From Bacillota bacterium (GTDB taxonomy: Bacteria; Bacillota; Clostridia; UBA1381), in assembly GCA_021203665.1 (NCBI GenBank), contig JAJQAT010000201.1, forward strand, positions 5,344-21,279: a DNA stretch of 15,936 nucleotides. Reading direction: 5' to 3'. Position 1 is the first letter of the stretch. Every line of letters starts with the position of its first letter. Below the pieces are notes generated by a model. The model did not search any database. It worked only from the letters and a program-made list of their open reading frames with translations, and was not told where the DNA came from. A program made the position numbers and the translations under genes. Positions 6,575-13,648 of the stretch are shown in pieces.

Positions 6575-8134
6575 ATGGACATAGCCGCGATTTACATACG
6601 TCTGAGCAAGGAGGATCGCGACAAAATCGGCGAGGAAAGCGAGAGCATACAAAATCAGCGTATGATTTTGGACACATACGCGAGGGACAACGGCTGGCAA
6701 ATTTACGACCGGTATATTGACGAGGACCGGGCGGGCAGCGACCGCTCGCGTCCCGAATTTCACAGGATGATAGACGACGCTCAAAGGGGATGCTTTAATA
6801 TCGTTCTTGTAAAAACACAGAGCCGTTTCGCGCGCGACAGCAAGTACATTGAGGACTACATTCACAATCTTTTCCCCGATAAGGGCATTCGCTTTGTGTC
6901 GGTTGTGGACAATATCGACACGACACAGGCAGGCTCGAAGCTCAGCAGCCGCGTCCACGCGATTTTTGACGAGGAACAGCTTGACTTGCTTTCCTCTAAC
7001 ATCCGTAAGAGCTTTGAGGAAAAATCGCGGCAGGGTCAGTTTTTCGGCTCAATGCCGCCCTACGGCTACAAGAAAGACCCCGCCGACAAGAATCATCTTA
7101 TAATTGACGAGGAGGCGGCGGGAGTTGTGCGGACTATTTTTGAAATGACTGCCGCCGGATGCACCTATATGGAAATCGCCAAGAGCCTTAACGCGCGCGG
7201 CTGTCTTATTCCGTCGGAATACAAAAAGCGGCAGGGGTACAAGGTTGCGGGTATGTATGAGCGTCACGCAAATTTGGGCAAATGGACGCGCGATATGGTG
7301 CGGACGTTCATCACAAACGAGGTCTATATCGGAACGATTGTAAATCACAAAAGCGCCGTTGTGAATTTCCGCACCAAGAAAAAGCGCAATCTGCCAAAGG
7401 AAAGTTATATTAAAATCCCGAATATGCACGAGCCGATTATCGACGCGGAATTATGGGATAAGGTGCAGGAACTCCGCAGGACGCGCCGCAAATCGTCGGG
7501 CGGCGAAAACGGGACAAAGCACCCGCTTTCAAGCAAGGTTTTCTGCGGCAAATGCGGTGCTAAAATGTATAAATGCAAGTCGGGCGGCATTTCGTACTTC
7601 AGGTGTTACAGGGCAAGCGCGACCGGAGAATGCGGCAATCACAAGCGCATACGCATTGATGTTTTAGAGGAGCTGATTACGGATAAGATAAACGAAACGC
7701 TTGAAAAATACCTGAATCACGAAACGCTCAGCGAAAACGTCGTTATCGCGAACCGCCTTGAAACTCGTCTTAAAGACTGCGAAAAGCACCGCGCGGAGCT
7801 TGAAAGAGAAATCGAAAACAGCCGCGGGAATTTAAAAAATTTGCTCAAACAGTATATGGACGGCGTAATAGAGCGCTCAATTTACGAGGAGGTACAGCGC
7901 GACTACCTCACGGAAAAGGCGGAATTTGAAAAGCGAATATCCGTGATTGACGAGGAGATAGGCAGAATAGACGAGCAAATGTCGAAGCAAGAGGACAAGG
8001 AAAGCATTCTAAAGAAATATTCAAAAATAGACCGCCTGACTGTCCCCATAGTGCAGGAATTTATCGACAGCGTTGTCATAGGCGAGGTTGACGAAAACGG
8101 CAGGAGGGATATTACTATAAATATGGCGGTGTGA
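6575..8134 (+). CDS. Large serine recombinase (site-specific integrase/transposase type)
   Basis: A 519-residue recombinase of the large serine family, which cuts and rejoins DNA at short att-type sites through a covalent phosphoserine. The resolvase catalytic domain spans about 4-150: YIRLSKED with nucleophile Ser11, the arginine block KTQSRFARD (80-88), and LLSSNIRKSFEEKSRQG at 138-154. A recombinase domain follows (about 158-290, PPYGYKKDP then IAKSLNARG). Then comes a zinc ribbon with Cys324, Cys327, Cys344 and Cys353, a long coiled coil (about 385-475), and a C-terminal tail ending near IVQEFIDSVVIGEV. All regions look complete. The ATG follows AAGGAGG (6561-6567) by seven bases. Large serine recombinases of this shape carry integrative elements in Clostridia, so it probably mobilises the region on its left or right; no att site could be identified. 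Confidence 0.93.
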   Translation: MDIAAIYIRLSKEDRDKIGEESESIQNQRMILDTYARDNGWQIYDRYIDEDRAGSDRSRPEFHRMIDDAQRGCFNIVLVKTQSRFARDSKYIEDYIHNLFPDKGIRFVSVVDNIDTTQAGSKLSSRVHAIFDEEQLDLLSSNIRKSFEEKSRQGQFFGSMPPYGYKKDPADKNHLIIDEEAAGVVRTIFEMTAAGCTYMEIAKSLNARGCLIPSEYKKRQGYKVAGMYERHANLGKWTRDMVRTFITNEVYIGTIVNHKSAVVNFRTKKKRNLPKESYIKIPNMHEPIIDAELWDKVQELRRTRRKSSGGENGTKHPLSSKVFCGKCGAKMYKCKSGGISYFRCYRASATGECGNHKRIRIDVLEELITDKINETLEKYLNHETLSENVVIANRLETRLKDCEKHRAELEREIENSRGNLKNLLKQYMDGVIERSIYEEVQRDYLTEKAEFEKRISVIDEEIGRIDEQMSKQEDKESILKKYSKIDRLTVPIVQEFIDSVVIGEVDENGRRDITINMAV

Positions 8135-8142
8135 TAAAATAG

Positions 8143-8174
8143 GACTGCCAGAGGCTGTTGCGCCTTGGGCAGTC
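8143..8174. terminator. Hairpin between the convergent recombinase and AAA+ genes
   Basis: GACTGCC (8143-8149) pairs with GGCAGTC (8168-8174), and AGAGGC (8150-8155) with GCCTTG (8162-8167) with one mismatch and one wobble, around TGTTGC. It lies 8 bases after the recombinase stop, with only a weak T-rich tail (ATATTT). Probably a bidirectional terminator for the converging genes. Confidence 0.55.
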
Positions 8175-8222
8175 ATATTTCACTTGAAATTGGGAATCCA
8201 TTATTTAAGTCAACATAGCTGC

Positions 8223-9536
8223 CTACAAGTCCATTGCGCTTTCATCAAGCAAAAAATCTTCTATACCTATATACAATATACCGTTTTCATCATGCCACGG
8301 AATAATGCTGTCCTTGATAACAACGATCTTCTTAAACGAATCCGCAACCCGTACCAAGGAATTGATTTCCCGGTGTCTTTTCTCTTCGCCGGATATGCTG
8401 AATGCGGATTGGATATAATATCTTTGGCTTGCCTTGTTGGCGACAAAGTCAATTTCAAGCCGTGTACGCACCTTTTTCCTTTCGGCATTTAAGCGACTGT
8501 ATTCAAGACTTCCGACATCAACATCAAATCCGCGTACATTCAGCTCGTTATATATAATATTTTCCATTATGTGATTTTCTTCTTGCTGACGAAAATTAAG
8601 CCGCGCATTTCGCAGCCCGACATCGGTGAAATAATATTTAAGCGGAGTTCCGATATATTTCTTGCCCTTTATGTCATAACGGTAAGCCTTGCTTAATATA
8701 AACGCGTCAATGAAGAAATCAAGATAGCGGCTTATCGTATTTGCGCTTACAGCCGCTTTATTTACACTTTGAAAGGTGTTCGACAGCTTCTTTGGATTTG
8801 TAAGCGAGCCTACGGATGATGAAACTATATTGAGCAAGTCTTCCAAAACGCTTTTGTCGTTGATTATTTTATTTCGTTCAAGCACGTCTGACAAATATGT
8901 TCTCGAAAACAAGTCGTTTAAATATTTACTTTTTTCCTCATGGTTGTGCATTGACATAACAAGCGGCATACCGCCATAAGTAAAATATTCCCGCCATGCA
9001 TATCTCTTGTCAGATTCAAATGCCGAATAAAACTCCGCATACGTCAGAGGATTAACTCGAATTTCATCGCCGCGTCCTCTGAACTCGGTAAGAATATCCG
9101 AAGATAACATCTTTGAGTTGCTTCCGGTTACATAAATATCAACGCGGTCAAGCTTCATTAACCCCAAGAGCACATCAACAAAACCGATTTTCGCATTACT
9201 GTCATTAACATACGGGTTTTGAATTTCCGATACCTTTTGTATCTCGTCCAAAAAAATATAAATTCTCCGCGAGCCGTCCCCATTGCGTAAGGAAACTGTT
9301 TCACGAATAAACTTATCAAGCTCAAGCGGATTTCTGTATTTCGCATTTGCCGCCTCATCAAGAGCAAGCTCAATTATATCGTTTTTCGAAACACCGTTTG
9401 CGATAAGCCATTCACGATATATCTTAAACAAAAGAAAGGACTTCCCGCATCTTCTGACACCGGTAATCACCTTAACAAGCCCGTTTCCGGCTTTTGATAT
9501 AAGCTTATTTAAATAACGGTCACGCTTTATAATCAT
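8223..9536 (-). CDS. AAA+ ATPase with DUF4143 domain
   Basis: A 437-residue cytoplasmic ATPase of the common AAA_14/DUF4143 type. Walker A is GVRRCGKS at 26-33 and Walker B is IYIFLDEIQ at 92-100; TGSNSKML (about 136-143) is the usual sensor-like segment. The C-terminal half carries DUF4143, including a conserved EIDFV block followed by YYIQ, which has a nuclease-like fold in this family but lacks a full E-x-K signature here. The start is ATG at 9536 with GAGGTGC at 9545-9551. The family is widespread in anaerobes, often in many copies; its function is mostly unknown, with toxin-antitoxin and defence roles suggested only by context. It stands alone, convergent with the recombinase, and has its own promoter (9596-9624). 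Length is normal for the family. Confidence 0.9.
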   Translation of the reverse strand: MIIKRDRYLNKLISKAGNGLVKVITGVRRCGKSFLLFKIYREWLIANGVSKNDIIELALDEAANAKYRNPLELDKFIRETVSLRNGDGSRRIYIFLDEIQKVSEIQNPYVNDSNAKIGFVDVLLGLMKLDRVDIYVTGSNSKMLSSDILTEFRGRGDEIRVNPLTYAEFYSAFESDKRYAWREYFTYGGMPLVMSMHNHEEKSKYLNDLFSRTYLSDVLERNKIINDKSVLEDLLNIVSSSVGSLTNPKKLSNTFQSVNKAAVSANTISRYLDFFIDAFILSKAYRYDIKGKKYIGTPLKYYFTDVGLRNARLNFRQQEENHIMENIIYNELNVRGFDVDVGSLEYSRLNAERKKVRTRLEIDFVANKASQRYYIQSAFSISGEEKRHREINSLVRVADSFKKIVVIKDSIIPWHDENGILYIGIEDFLLDESAMDL

Positions 9537-9595
9537 TTTTAAAGCACCTCTACTCGTAATTTTTTTGCACCTTGGAACAATTTTAATACGTGTTA

Positions 9596-9624
9596 ATTAT
9601 ATAAAATTTACAATAAAAAGTCAA
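9596..9624 (-). promoter_or_regulatory. Sigma-A promoter of the AAA+ gene
   Basis: On the minus strand TTGACT (9619-9624) and TATAAT (9596-9601) are separated by 17 bases. Transcription would start near 9589, giving a leader of about 50 bases before the ATG at 9536. Confidence 0.75.
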
Positions 9625-9629
9625 GTGTC

Positions 9630-9665
9630 TGTTTTATGAATTATGAGTGTTTTATGAATTATGAG
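9630..9665. repeat. Perfect 18-bp tandem duplication
   Basis: Bases 9630-9647 (TGTTTTATGAATTATGAG) are repeated exactly at 9648-9665. The duplication lies six bases behind the -35 box of the leftward AAA+ promoter. It does not belong to any credible gene; the rest of 9666-9750 shows nothing else. Confidence 0.9.
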
Positions 9666-9750
9666 CCGCTTTCAACACATTTTTCGGCGGCTTTTCTGCT
9701 ATGCGGCATTGAATGTATTTTTCACAAAGCTGTTTCGTCCTTGCAGCGTC

Positions 9751-10557
9751 CTATTTATGTATATAAACGCAGACTTCCATTTTCAAAACCCCCCATGGTC
9801 TATTTGTGGTATCATCGGTTGCGCCTACGCATTCTTTTTGGGGGATACAGAAATCATATGACGGGATAAGCAGCTGGACGTGTCTTTCGAGCTTAATAAT
9901 CGAGAATATACCCAATGACACAAACACATTCTTTGACTCATTACCGAGCACAAAGCCGTCGTCAAACACTCTGCAAACCGACTCGGGCACCGACGCCAAA
10001 TCGAAATCGTCATCACAGCAGCAGGATTTCTTATCTCTTACATCGACGAGCTTAGCGCCCAGCGTAATCGGGTCAACGACCTCAACCACAGCGTGCGGCA
10101 TATTGGTCTTTCTCCAAAGCTGCGGGTCAAAAGCGTCCTCCTTGTACTTCGACTCGAACACCTTCGCGTTGCCCTCCGAGCCGAAAAGTATAACCTTTTT
10201 ATCGAATGTGGCAAGACCCTCAACCTCCGTCGGTCTGCCTATGCCCGTGAACACCGCAAGAGTAACTCGAAAAAAATATTTTAAATCGACCGAATAAAAT
10301 CCTCTGTTAAACGGCACCGCCTCAATATCCGAAAATACCCATATTACCTCAGCCTTTGTGCATTTCACATTTATAGCCTTATCCACAATCTCCTGACCGC
10401 AGGCTGTGAGATATACTCTTATGTTTTCAAGACAGTCCTTATCTCTGCAGCTGTCATATATTTTATCCGTATGTATGCAGACAGCCTCGCGGAAATTTGT
10501 ATCGCAGCGGCAATCTCCGCAGCAGTTATCGGCGCAGTTTCTGTTACAATCAGCCAT
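9751..10557 (-). CDS. Cys-rich conserved Clostridial protein of unknown function, possibly sporulation-linked
   Basis: A 268-residue protein with a Cys-rich N-terminus (CNRNCADNCCGDCRC) and a second cysteine cluster (KSCCCDDD, about residues 177-184). The middle part (GFYSVDLKYFFRV, FDKKVILFGSEGNAKVF) resembles conserved hypothetical proteins I recall from spore-forming Clostridia; I do not know their function. No signal peptide or membrane segment is seen. I start at 10557 rather than an in-frame ATG at 10566, because AGAAAGGA abuts the upstream ATG but sits nine bases from this one. A sigma-K-like promoter precedes it (10599-10625). Cys-rich composition plus that promoter suggests a spore coat or mother-cell protein, which is inference. 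The last 15 residues or so may differ from the usual family ending. Confidence 0.75.
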   Translation of the reverse strand: MADCNRNCADNCCGDCRCDTNFREAVCIHTDKIYDSCRDKDCLENIRVYLTACGQEIVDKAINVKCTKAEVIWVFSDIEAVPFNRGFYSVDLKYFFRVTLAVFTGIGRPTEVEGLATFDKKVILFGSEGNAKVFESKYKEDAFDPQLWRKTNMPHAVVEVVDPITLGAKLVDVRDKKSCCCDDDFDLASVPESVCRVFDDGFVLGNESKNVFVSLGIFSIIKLERHVQLLIPSYDFCIPQKECVGATDDTTNRPWGVLKMEVCVYIHK

Positions 10558-10598
10558 TATTATCATTCCTTTCTATAATTTGGGGTAATCCCTTGCTA

Positions 10599-10625
10599 TA
10601 GAATATGTCATTCATTCAAAAGTGT
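10599..10625 (-). promoter_or_regulatory. Sigma-K-like promoter of the Cys-rich protein gene
   Basis: On the minus strand CATATTCTA (10599-10607) preceded by GA matches the sigma-K -10 pattern known from Bacillus (gnCATAnnnTA), and ACA (10623-10625) lies 15 bases upstream as the -35 element. A start near 10592 would leave a leader of about 35 bases. Matching was by eye, so chance similarity is possible. Confidence 0.5.
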
Positions 10626-10701
10626 GATTATTCCCATTCCCGATTTATACTGAAAATTAAAAATTATAGTCTGAAAAATCAATGATTTTTCGCTTCATAT
10701 A

Positions 10702-10710
10702 TGCTATAAT
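10702..10710 (+). promoter_or_regulatory. Extended -10 promoter of the arabinofuranosidase gene
   Basis: TATAAT (10705-10710) is preceded by TGC (10702-10704), an extended -10 element, 31 bases before the ATG. No convincing -35 hexamer is present, as is common with extended -10 promoters. No clear operator is visible. Confidence 0.6.
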
Positions 10711-10741
10711 AATTTCAAGACCACAAGAAAGGAACCCGACA

Positions 10742-13066
10742 ATGAACAAAATAACTGTAACCGCAAACAAAAAAGCGTCTATGGACGATTTTTACGGAAT
10801 ATTTTTCGAGGATATAAACCACGCCGCGGACGGCGGACTTTACGGCGAGATGATACGAAACAGAGCCTTTGAGTTTTCGCCCATCGACAACCCGTCCTAT
10901 CAGGCGCTGACCGCTTGGAAAAAAATCGAGCGGGGCGGCGCGTCGGTTTCGGCATCGGTATCAAACAAAAATCCGTACTCCGCAAAAAATCCGAATTATC
11001 TCGTTCTTGAAATCGCGAACGCCGGCGAGAGAGCGGGAATTAAAAATCTCGGCTACAGCGGCGGCATCGCGGTAAGCGAGGGCAAGGACTATTATTTTTC
11101 CTGCTATGCGAGGTCGGAAAAGCCCTGCTCTGTAATCATTTCAATAGACGACGCCTACGGCAGACCGATTGTGTCAAAGGAAATAAACATCACCTCCGCC
11201 GAATGGACGCGGTACTCCTTAACGCTTACACCGCCTGTCACGGACAGCAGCGCGGTGCTTGCGGTAACGTCGCGCGAAAGCTGTAAATTCTGCATGGATT
11301 TTGTATCCCTATTCCCTGCCGACACATATAAAAACAGAAAAAACGGTATGAGGGCGGATATAGCTCAAATGCTCGCCGACCTCACTCCTAAATTTATGCG
11401 TTTCCCGGGAGGCTGTCTTATCCACGACGGCACTCTTAACGCGGACGACCGCAATTCCATGTACCGCTGGAAAAACACGATAGGCGATATTACGGAGCGC
11501 CCGTCGCGGCGAAACAACTGGCGCTATAATCAGTCGCTCGGACTGGGATATTACGAGTATTTCCTATTCTGCGAGGACATCGGAGCTAAGCCGCTGCCGG
11601 TTCTTCCGGCGGGATACAATCCGCATATGGAGCAGGCGGCTCCTCTTGACGAGCTGCGCGAGTGGATAGACGACGCGCTCGATTTAATCGAGTTCGCCAA
11701 CGGCTCAGCCGACACGAAATGGGGCAAAATCAGAGCCGATTTGGGGCACAGCGAGCCGTTTAATCTTGAATACCTCGCCATAGGAAACGAGGAGGTGGGA
11801 CAGGGCTTTTGGGACAGATACGACCTATTCCACAAGGAGATAAAAGAAAAGCATCCCGAAATAAAAATTATAAATTCGGCGGGTCCGTTCCCTGCCGGCG
11901 GCGAATTTGAGCGCGGCTGGAGCAACGCGCGCAAAAACGGCTCCGACATAGTTGACGAGCATTATTACACCTCGCCCGAATGGATGCTCGCAAATCATCA
12001 CCGTTATGATAATTACCCCGCGGACGGTCCGAAGGTATTTTTGGGCGAATACGCCTCCTGGGGCAACACATACTATAACGCGCTTATCGAGGCAGCGTAT
12101 ATGACATCGCTTGAAAACAACGCTCAAAGGGTGGCGCTCGCGTGCTACGCGCCGCTGCTCGCGAATGTTGACTATGTGGACTGGCAGCCGGATATGATAT
12201 GGTTTGACAATCACAGGGTATACGGCAGCGCGAATTATTACGTGCAGAAAATGTTTATGAACAATACCGGAAATATCTTGCTTGAGGCAACTCATACCGG
12301 TCTTGATAACAGCGTAACCCTCGGCAGTCCGATAATTTCCGGCGGCGTCGAAATTGCAGCCGACCTATGCTGCGCGGATTTCTATGATATTTCAATAACC
12401 GACATTGCAAACGGAACGGTCAAAGCGTTTGACGCGTTTTCCCTTTCGGCGGAGGAAAGCAAGGCTCTCTGCGCAATCGCCTCCGAGCATTACAAAATAG
12501 AGTTTACCGCAAGACGCCGCTCCGGCGACAAATGCTTCCGTCTGCTTTTCGGCAAGTCCGACGAGCAAAATTTCATACAATGGTTTATAGGCGGCTGGCA
12601 AAACCAGGACACCGAAATTAACGCGCAGGTAAACGGCAGAGGCTCGTGCCTTGACCGCAACATTTTCTCGATAATGACAGGCAGAGAATACAGGCTTTGC
12701 CTTGAGGTAAACGGCAGAGAAATAACGGCGTACATAAACGGCGAAACGGCGAACACAGCCGTCGATAAGCAGTCCGTCACGGAGGAATTATACTACACGG
12801 CAAGCCGCGGCGAAAGCAATATATACATAAAAGCGGTGAACGTGCGCGATGCCGAGGTTTCGTCGCAAATATGCGTTGAAGATGTGAAAGAGATAAGCGC
12901 GGAAATTATTGAGCTTTCCGGAAACGGTCCGGACGATATGAATGATTTTGACAACCCGACAAGGGTCGCTCCGAAAACAAAAGCCTTTAATTGCGGTGAA
13001 AATACCTTTGAATACACCTTCCCGCCGCAAAGCGTCACGGTGTTTGTGATAAAAAGCAACAAATAA
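10742..13066 (+). CDS. GH51 alpha-L-arabinofuranosidase
   Basis: A 774-residue glycoside hydrolase of family 51, which releases terminal alpha-L-arabinofuranose from arabinoxylan or arabinan oligosaccharides. The N-terminus (DDFYGIFFEDINHAADGGLY) is typical of the family. A CBM4-like segment spans about 45-195, then the barrel begins at RFPGG (about 220). The predicted acid/base is Glu350 in GNEE and the nucleophile Glu436 in GEYASW. After the barrel, the C-terminal beta domain appears split by a jelly-roll insertion (about 570-715) resembling LamG-type modules. There is no signal peptide, so it should act in the cytoplasm on imported oligosaccharides. I chose ATG 10742 because AAAGGA (10728-10733) precedes it by eight bases; an upstream in-frame ATG at 10682 lies ahead of the promoter -10. 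Confidence 0.92.
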   Translation: MNKITVTANKKASMDDFYGIFFEDINHAADGGLYGEMIRNRAFEFSPIDNPSYQALTAWKKIERGGASVSASVSNKNPYSAKNPNYLVLEIANAGERAGIKNLGYSGGIAVSEGKDYYFSCYARSEKPCSVIISIDDAYGRPIVSKEINITSAEWTRYSLTLTPPVTDSSAVLAVTSRESCKFCMDFVSLFPADTYKNRKNGMRADIAQMLADLTPKFMRFPGGCLIHDGTLNADDRNSMYRWKNTIGDITERPSRRNNWRYNQSLGLGYYEYFLFCEDIGAKPLPVLPAGYNPHMEQAAPLDELREWIDDALDLIEFANGSADTKWGKIRADLGHSEPFNLEYLAIGNEEVGQGFWDRYDLFHKEIKEKHPEIKIINSAGPFPAGGEFERGWSNARKNGSDIVDEHYYTSPEWMLANHHRYDNYPADGPKVFLGEYASWGNTYYNALIEAAYMTSLENNAQRVALACYAPLLANVDYVDWQPDMIWFDNHRVYGSANYYVQKMFMNNTGNILLEATHTGLDNSVTLGSPIISGGVEIAADLCCADFYDISITDIANGTVKAFDAFSLSAEESKALCAIASEHYKIEFTARRRSGDKCFRLLFGKSDEQNFIQWFIGGWQNQDTEINAQVNGRGSCLDRNIFSIMTGREYRLCLEVNGREITAYINGETANTAVDKQSVTEELYYTASRGESNIYIKAVNVRDAEVSSQICVEDVKEISAEIIELSGNGPDDMNDFDNPTRVAPKTKAFNCGENTFEYTFPPQSVTVFVIKSNK

Positions 13067-13081
13067 AAAACAAATAAAAAA

Positions 13082-13123
13082 CAAAGGCTGTTGATACATG
13101 TATCAACAGCCCTTGCTTTTTTT
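13082..13123. terminator. Bidirectional terminator between the arabinofuranosidase and HPr genes
   Basis: GGCTGTTGATACA (13086-13098) is the exact reverse complement of 13099-13111, and the stem extends outward to about 17 bp with one mismatch (13082-13115). A run of seven T or more follows on the plus strand and an A-rich stretch precedes it, so it can stop both converging transcripts. It reaches the last codon and stop of the HPr gene. Confidence 0.92.
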
Positions 13124-13379
13124 ACAAATTTTCTCTGAAATAGCTTTCCAGGGTTTTTACCGCCTCGGTTTCATCGTCGCCCTCAGCCTTGATTGTGACG
13201 AAATCGCCTTGCTTTACGCCCAGGCAAGTAATCGCGAACAGTCTTTTTAAGTTCTCGATTCGCTGATTATATTCAATAGTTATATTCGACATAAAATTCT
13301 GCGCTTCCTTTACGAGCTTGCCCGCGCCTCTTGCGTGGAGTCCCTGTTCTCCTGTGATTGTGTAAGAAAATTGTTTCAT
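13122..13379 (-). CDS. HPr-family phosphocarrier protein lacking the regulatory serine
   Basis: An 85-residue HPr-like protein. HPr passes phosphate from enzyme I to sugar-specific EIIA proteins in the phosphotransferase system, via His15. Here GLHAR places His15 and Arg17 as expected, so the catalytic site is present, although the usual Pro18 is Gly. The regulatory block that normally reads NLKS in Bacillus reads NLKRLFAITCLGVKQGD, so position 46 is Arg instead of Ser and HPr kinase could not phosphorylate it there. Similar KRLFA variants occur in Clostridia, as I recall. Length is normal. The start ATG at 13379 follows AAGGAGGT (13388-13395). It has its own consensus promoter and a leader of about 110 bases. 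No other PTS gene is in the window. It may be a PTS carrier or a specialised paralogue. Confidence 0.88.
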   Translation of the reverse strand: MKQFSYTITGEQGLHARGAGKLVKEAQNFMSNITIEYNQRIENLKRLFAITCLGVKQGDFVTIKAEGDDETEAVKTLESYFRENL

Positions 13380-13399
13380 GGTTAAAAACCTCCTTCTGT

Positions 13400-13464
13400 C
13401 GGGAAAATTATCCTTAGGATTATTCCCGTTCTACCCGATTCCATACCGAATTTAGCAAATCGGG
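13400..13464 (-). promoter_or_regulatory. Structured 5' leader of the HPr gene
   Basis: Two inverted repeats lie in the leader. CGGGAA (13400-13405) with TTCCCG (13423-13428) encloses ATCCT/AGGAT (13410-13414, 13416-13420), only a few bases from the ribosome binding site. CCCGATT (13434-13440) pairs with AATCGGG (13458-13464), and the latter can alternatively pair with CCGAATTT (13446-13453). This may be regulatory RNA, but no known riboswitch class is recognised. Confidence 0.4.
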
Positions 13465-13476
13465 CACAAAATTACA

Positions 13477-13492
13477 TTCGTACTTTCGTACT
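13477..13492. repeat. 8-bp tandem repeat at the HPr transcription start
   Basis: TTCGTACT occurs twice in direct tandem (13477-13484, 13485-13492). It sits just downstream of the -10 box of the leftward HPr promoter, about where transcription begins, so it could be an operator. It also contains GTAC-TTTC-GTAC, a short hairpin. Confidence 0.6.
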
Positions 13493-13498
13493 GCGGAC

Positions 13499-13527
13499 AT
13501 TATAACCGCGAATCCTGAATTTGTCAA
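13499..13527 (-). promoter_or_regulatory. Consensus sigma-A promoter of the HPr gene
   Basis: On the minus strand TTGACA (13522-13527) and TATAAT (13499-13504) are both perfect and separated by 17 bases. This predicts strong transcription from about 13492. The rest of the gap to the WYL gene (13528-13648) holds no clear terminator or ORF. Confidence 0.85.
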
Positions 13528-13648
13528 CAAAAAAGCGAATAATACCATTTTTTGGACAAATTTTGAACCGTCCGAGATATAATTTTTATTAAATTTAGTA
13601 GAAGTTTTTTCCAATTTATGTGATACTAACACAATATACGCGCCGAAA

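Noticed and set aside
6575..8134. The recombinase as an invertase shuffling the mod recognition domain
   Set aside because: No second partial mod copy and no inverted repeats flanking the recognition segment are visible in the window, and large serine recombinases with zinc ribbon and coiled coil usually integrate rather than invert.
9636..9869. Overlapping rightward ORFs of 66-77 codons covering the tandem duplication
   Set aside because: They run into the antisense of the Cys-rich protein gene and start inside the 18-bp repeat with no ribosome binding site.
8153..13093. The shared GGCTGTTG in the hairpins at 8153-8160 and 13086-13093 as a mobile-element repeat or att pair
   Set aside because: Only eight bases match, both are within unrelated terminator-like hairpins, and the flanks differ.
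13561..13585. A rightward promoter near 13553-13585 (TTGGAC with TATAAT)
   Set aside because: The spacing is about 20 bases, too long for sigma-A, and no rightward gene follows.
13420..13632. A 70-codon leftward ORF between the HPr and WYL genes
   Set aside because: It runs through the consensus HPr promoter and its leader, has no good ribosome binding site, and the product resembles nothing I know.
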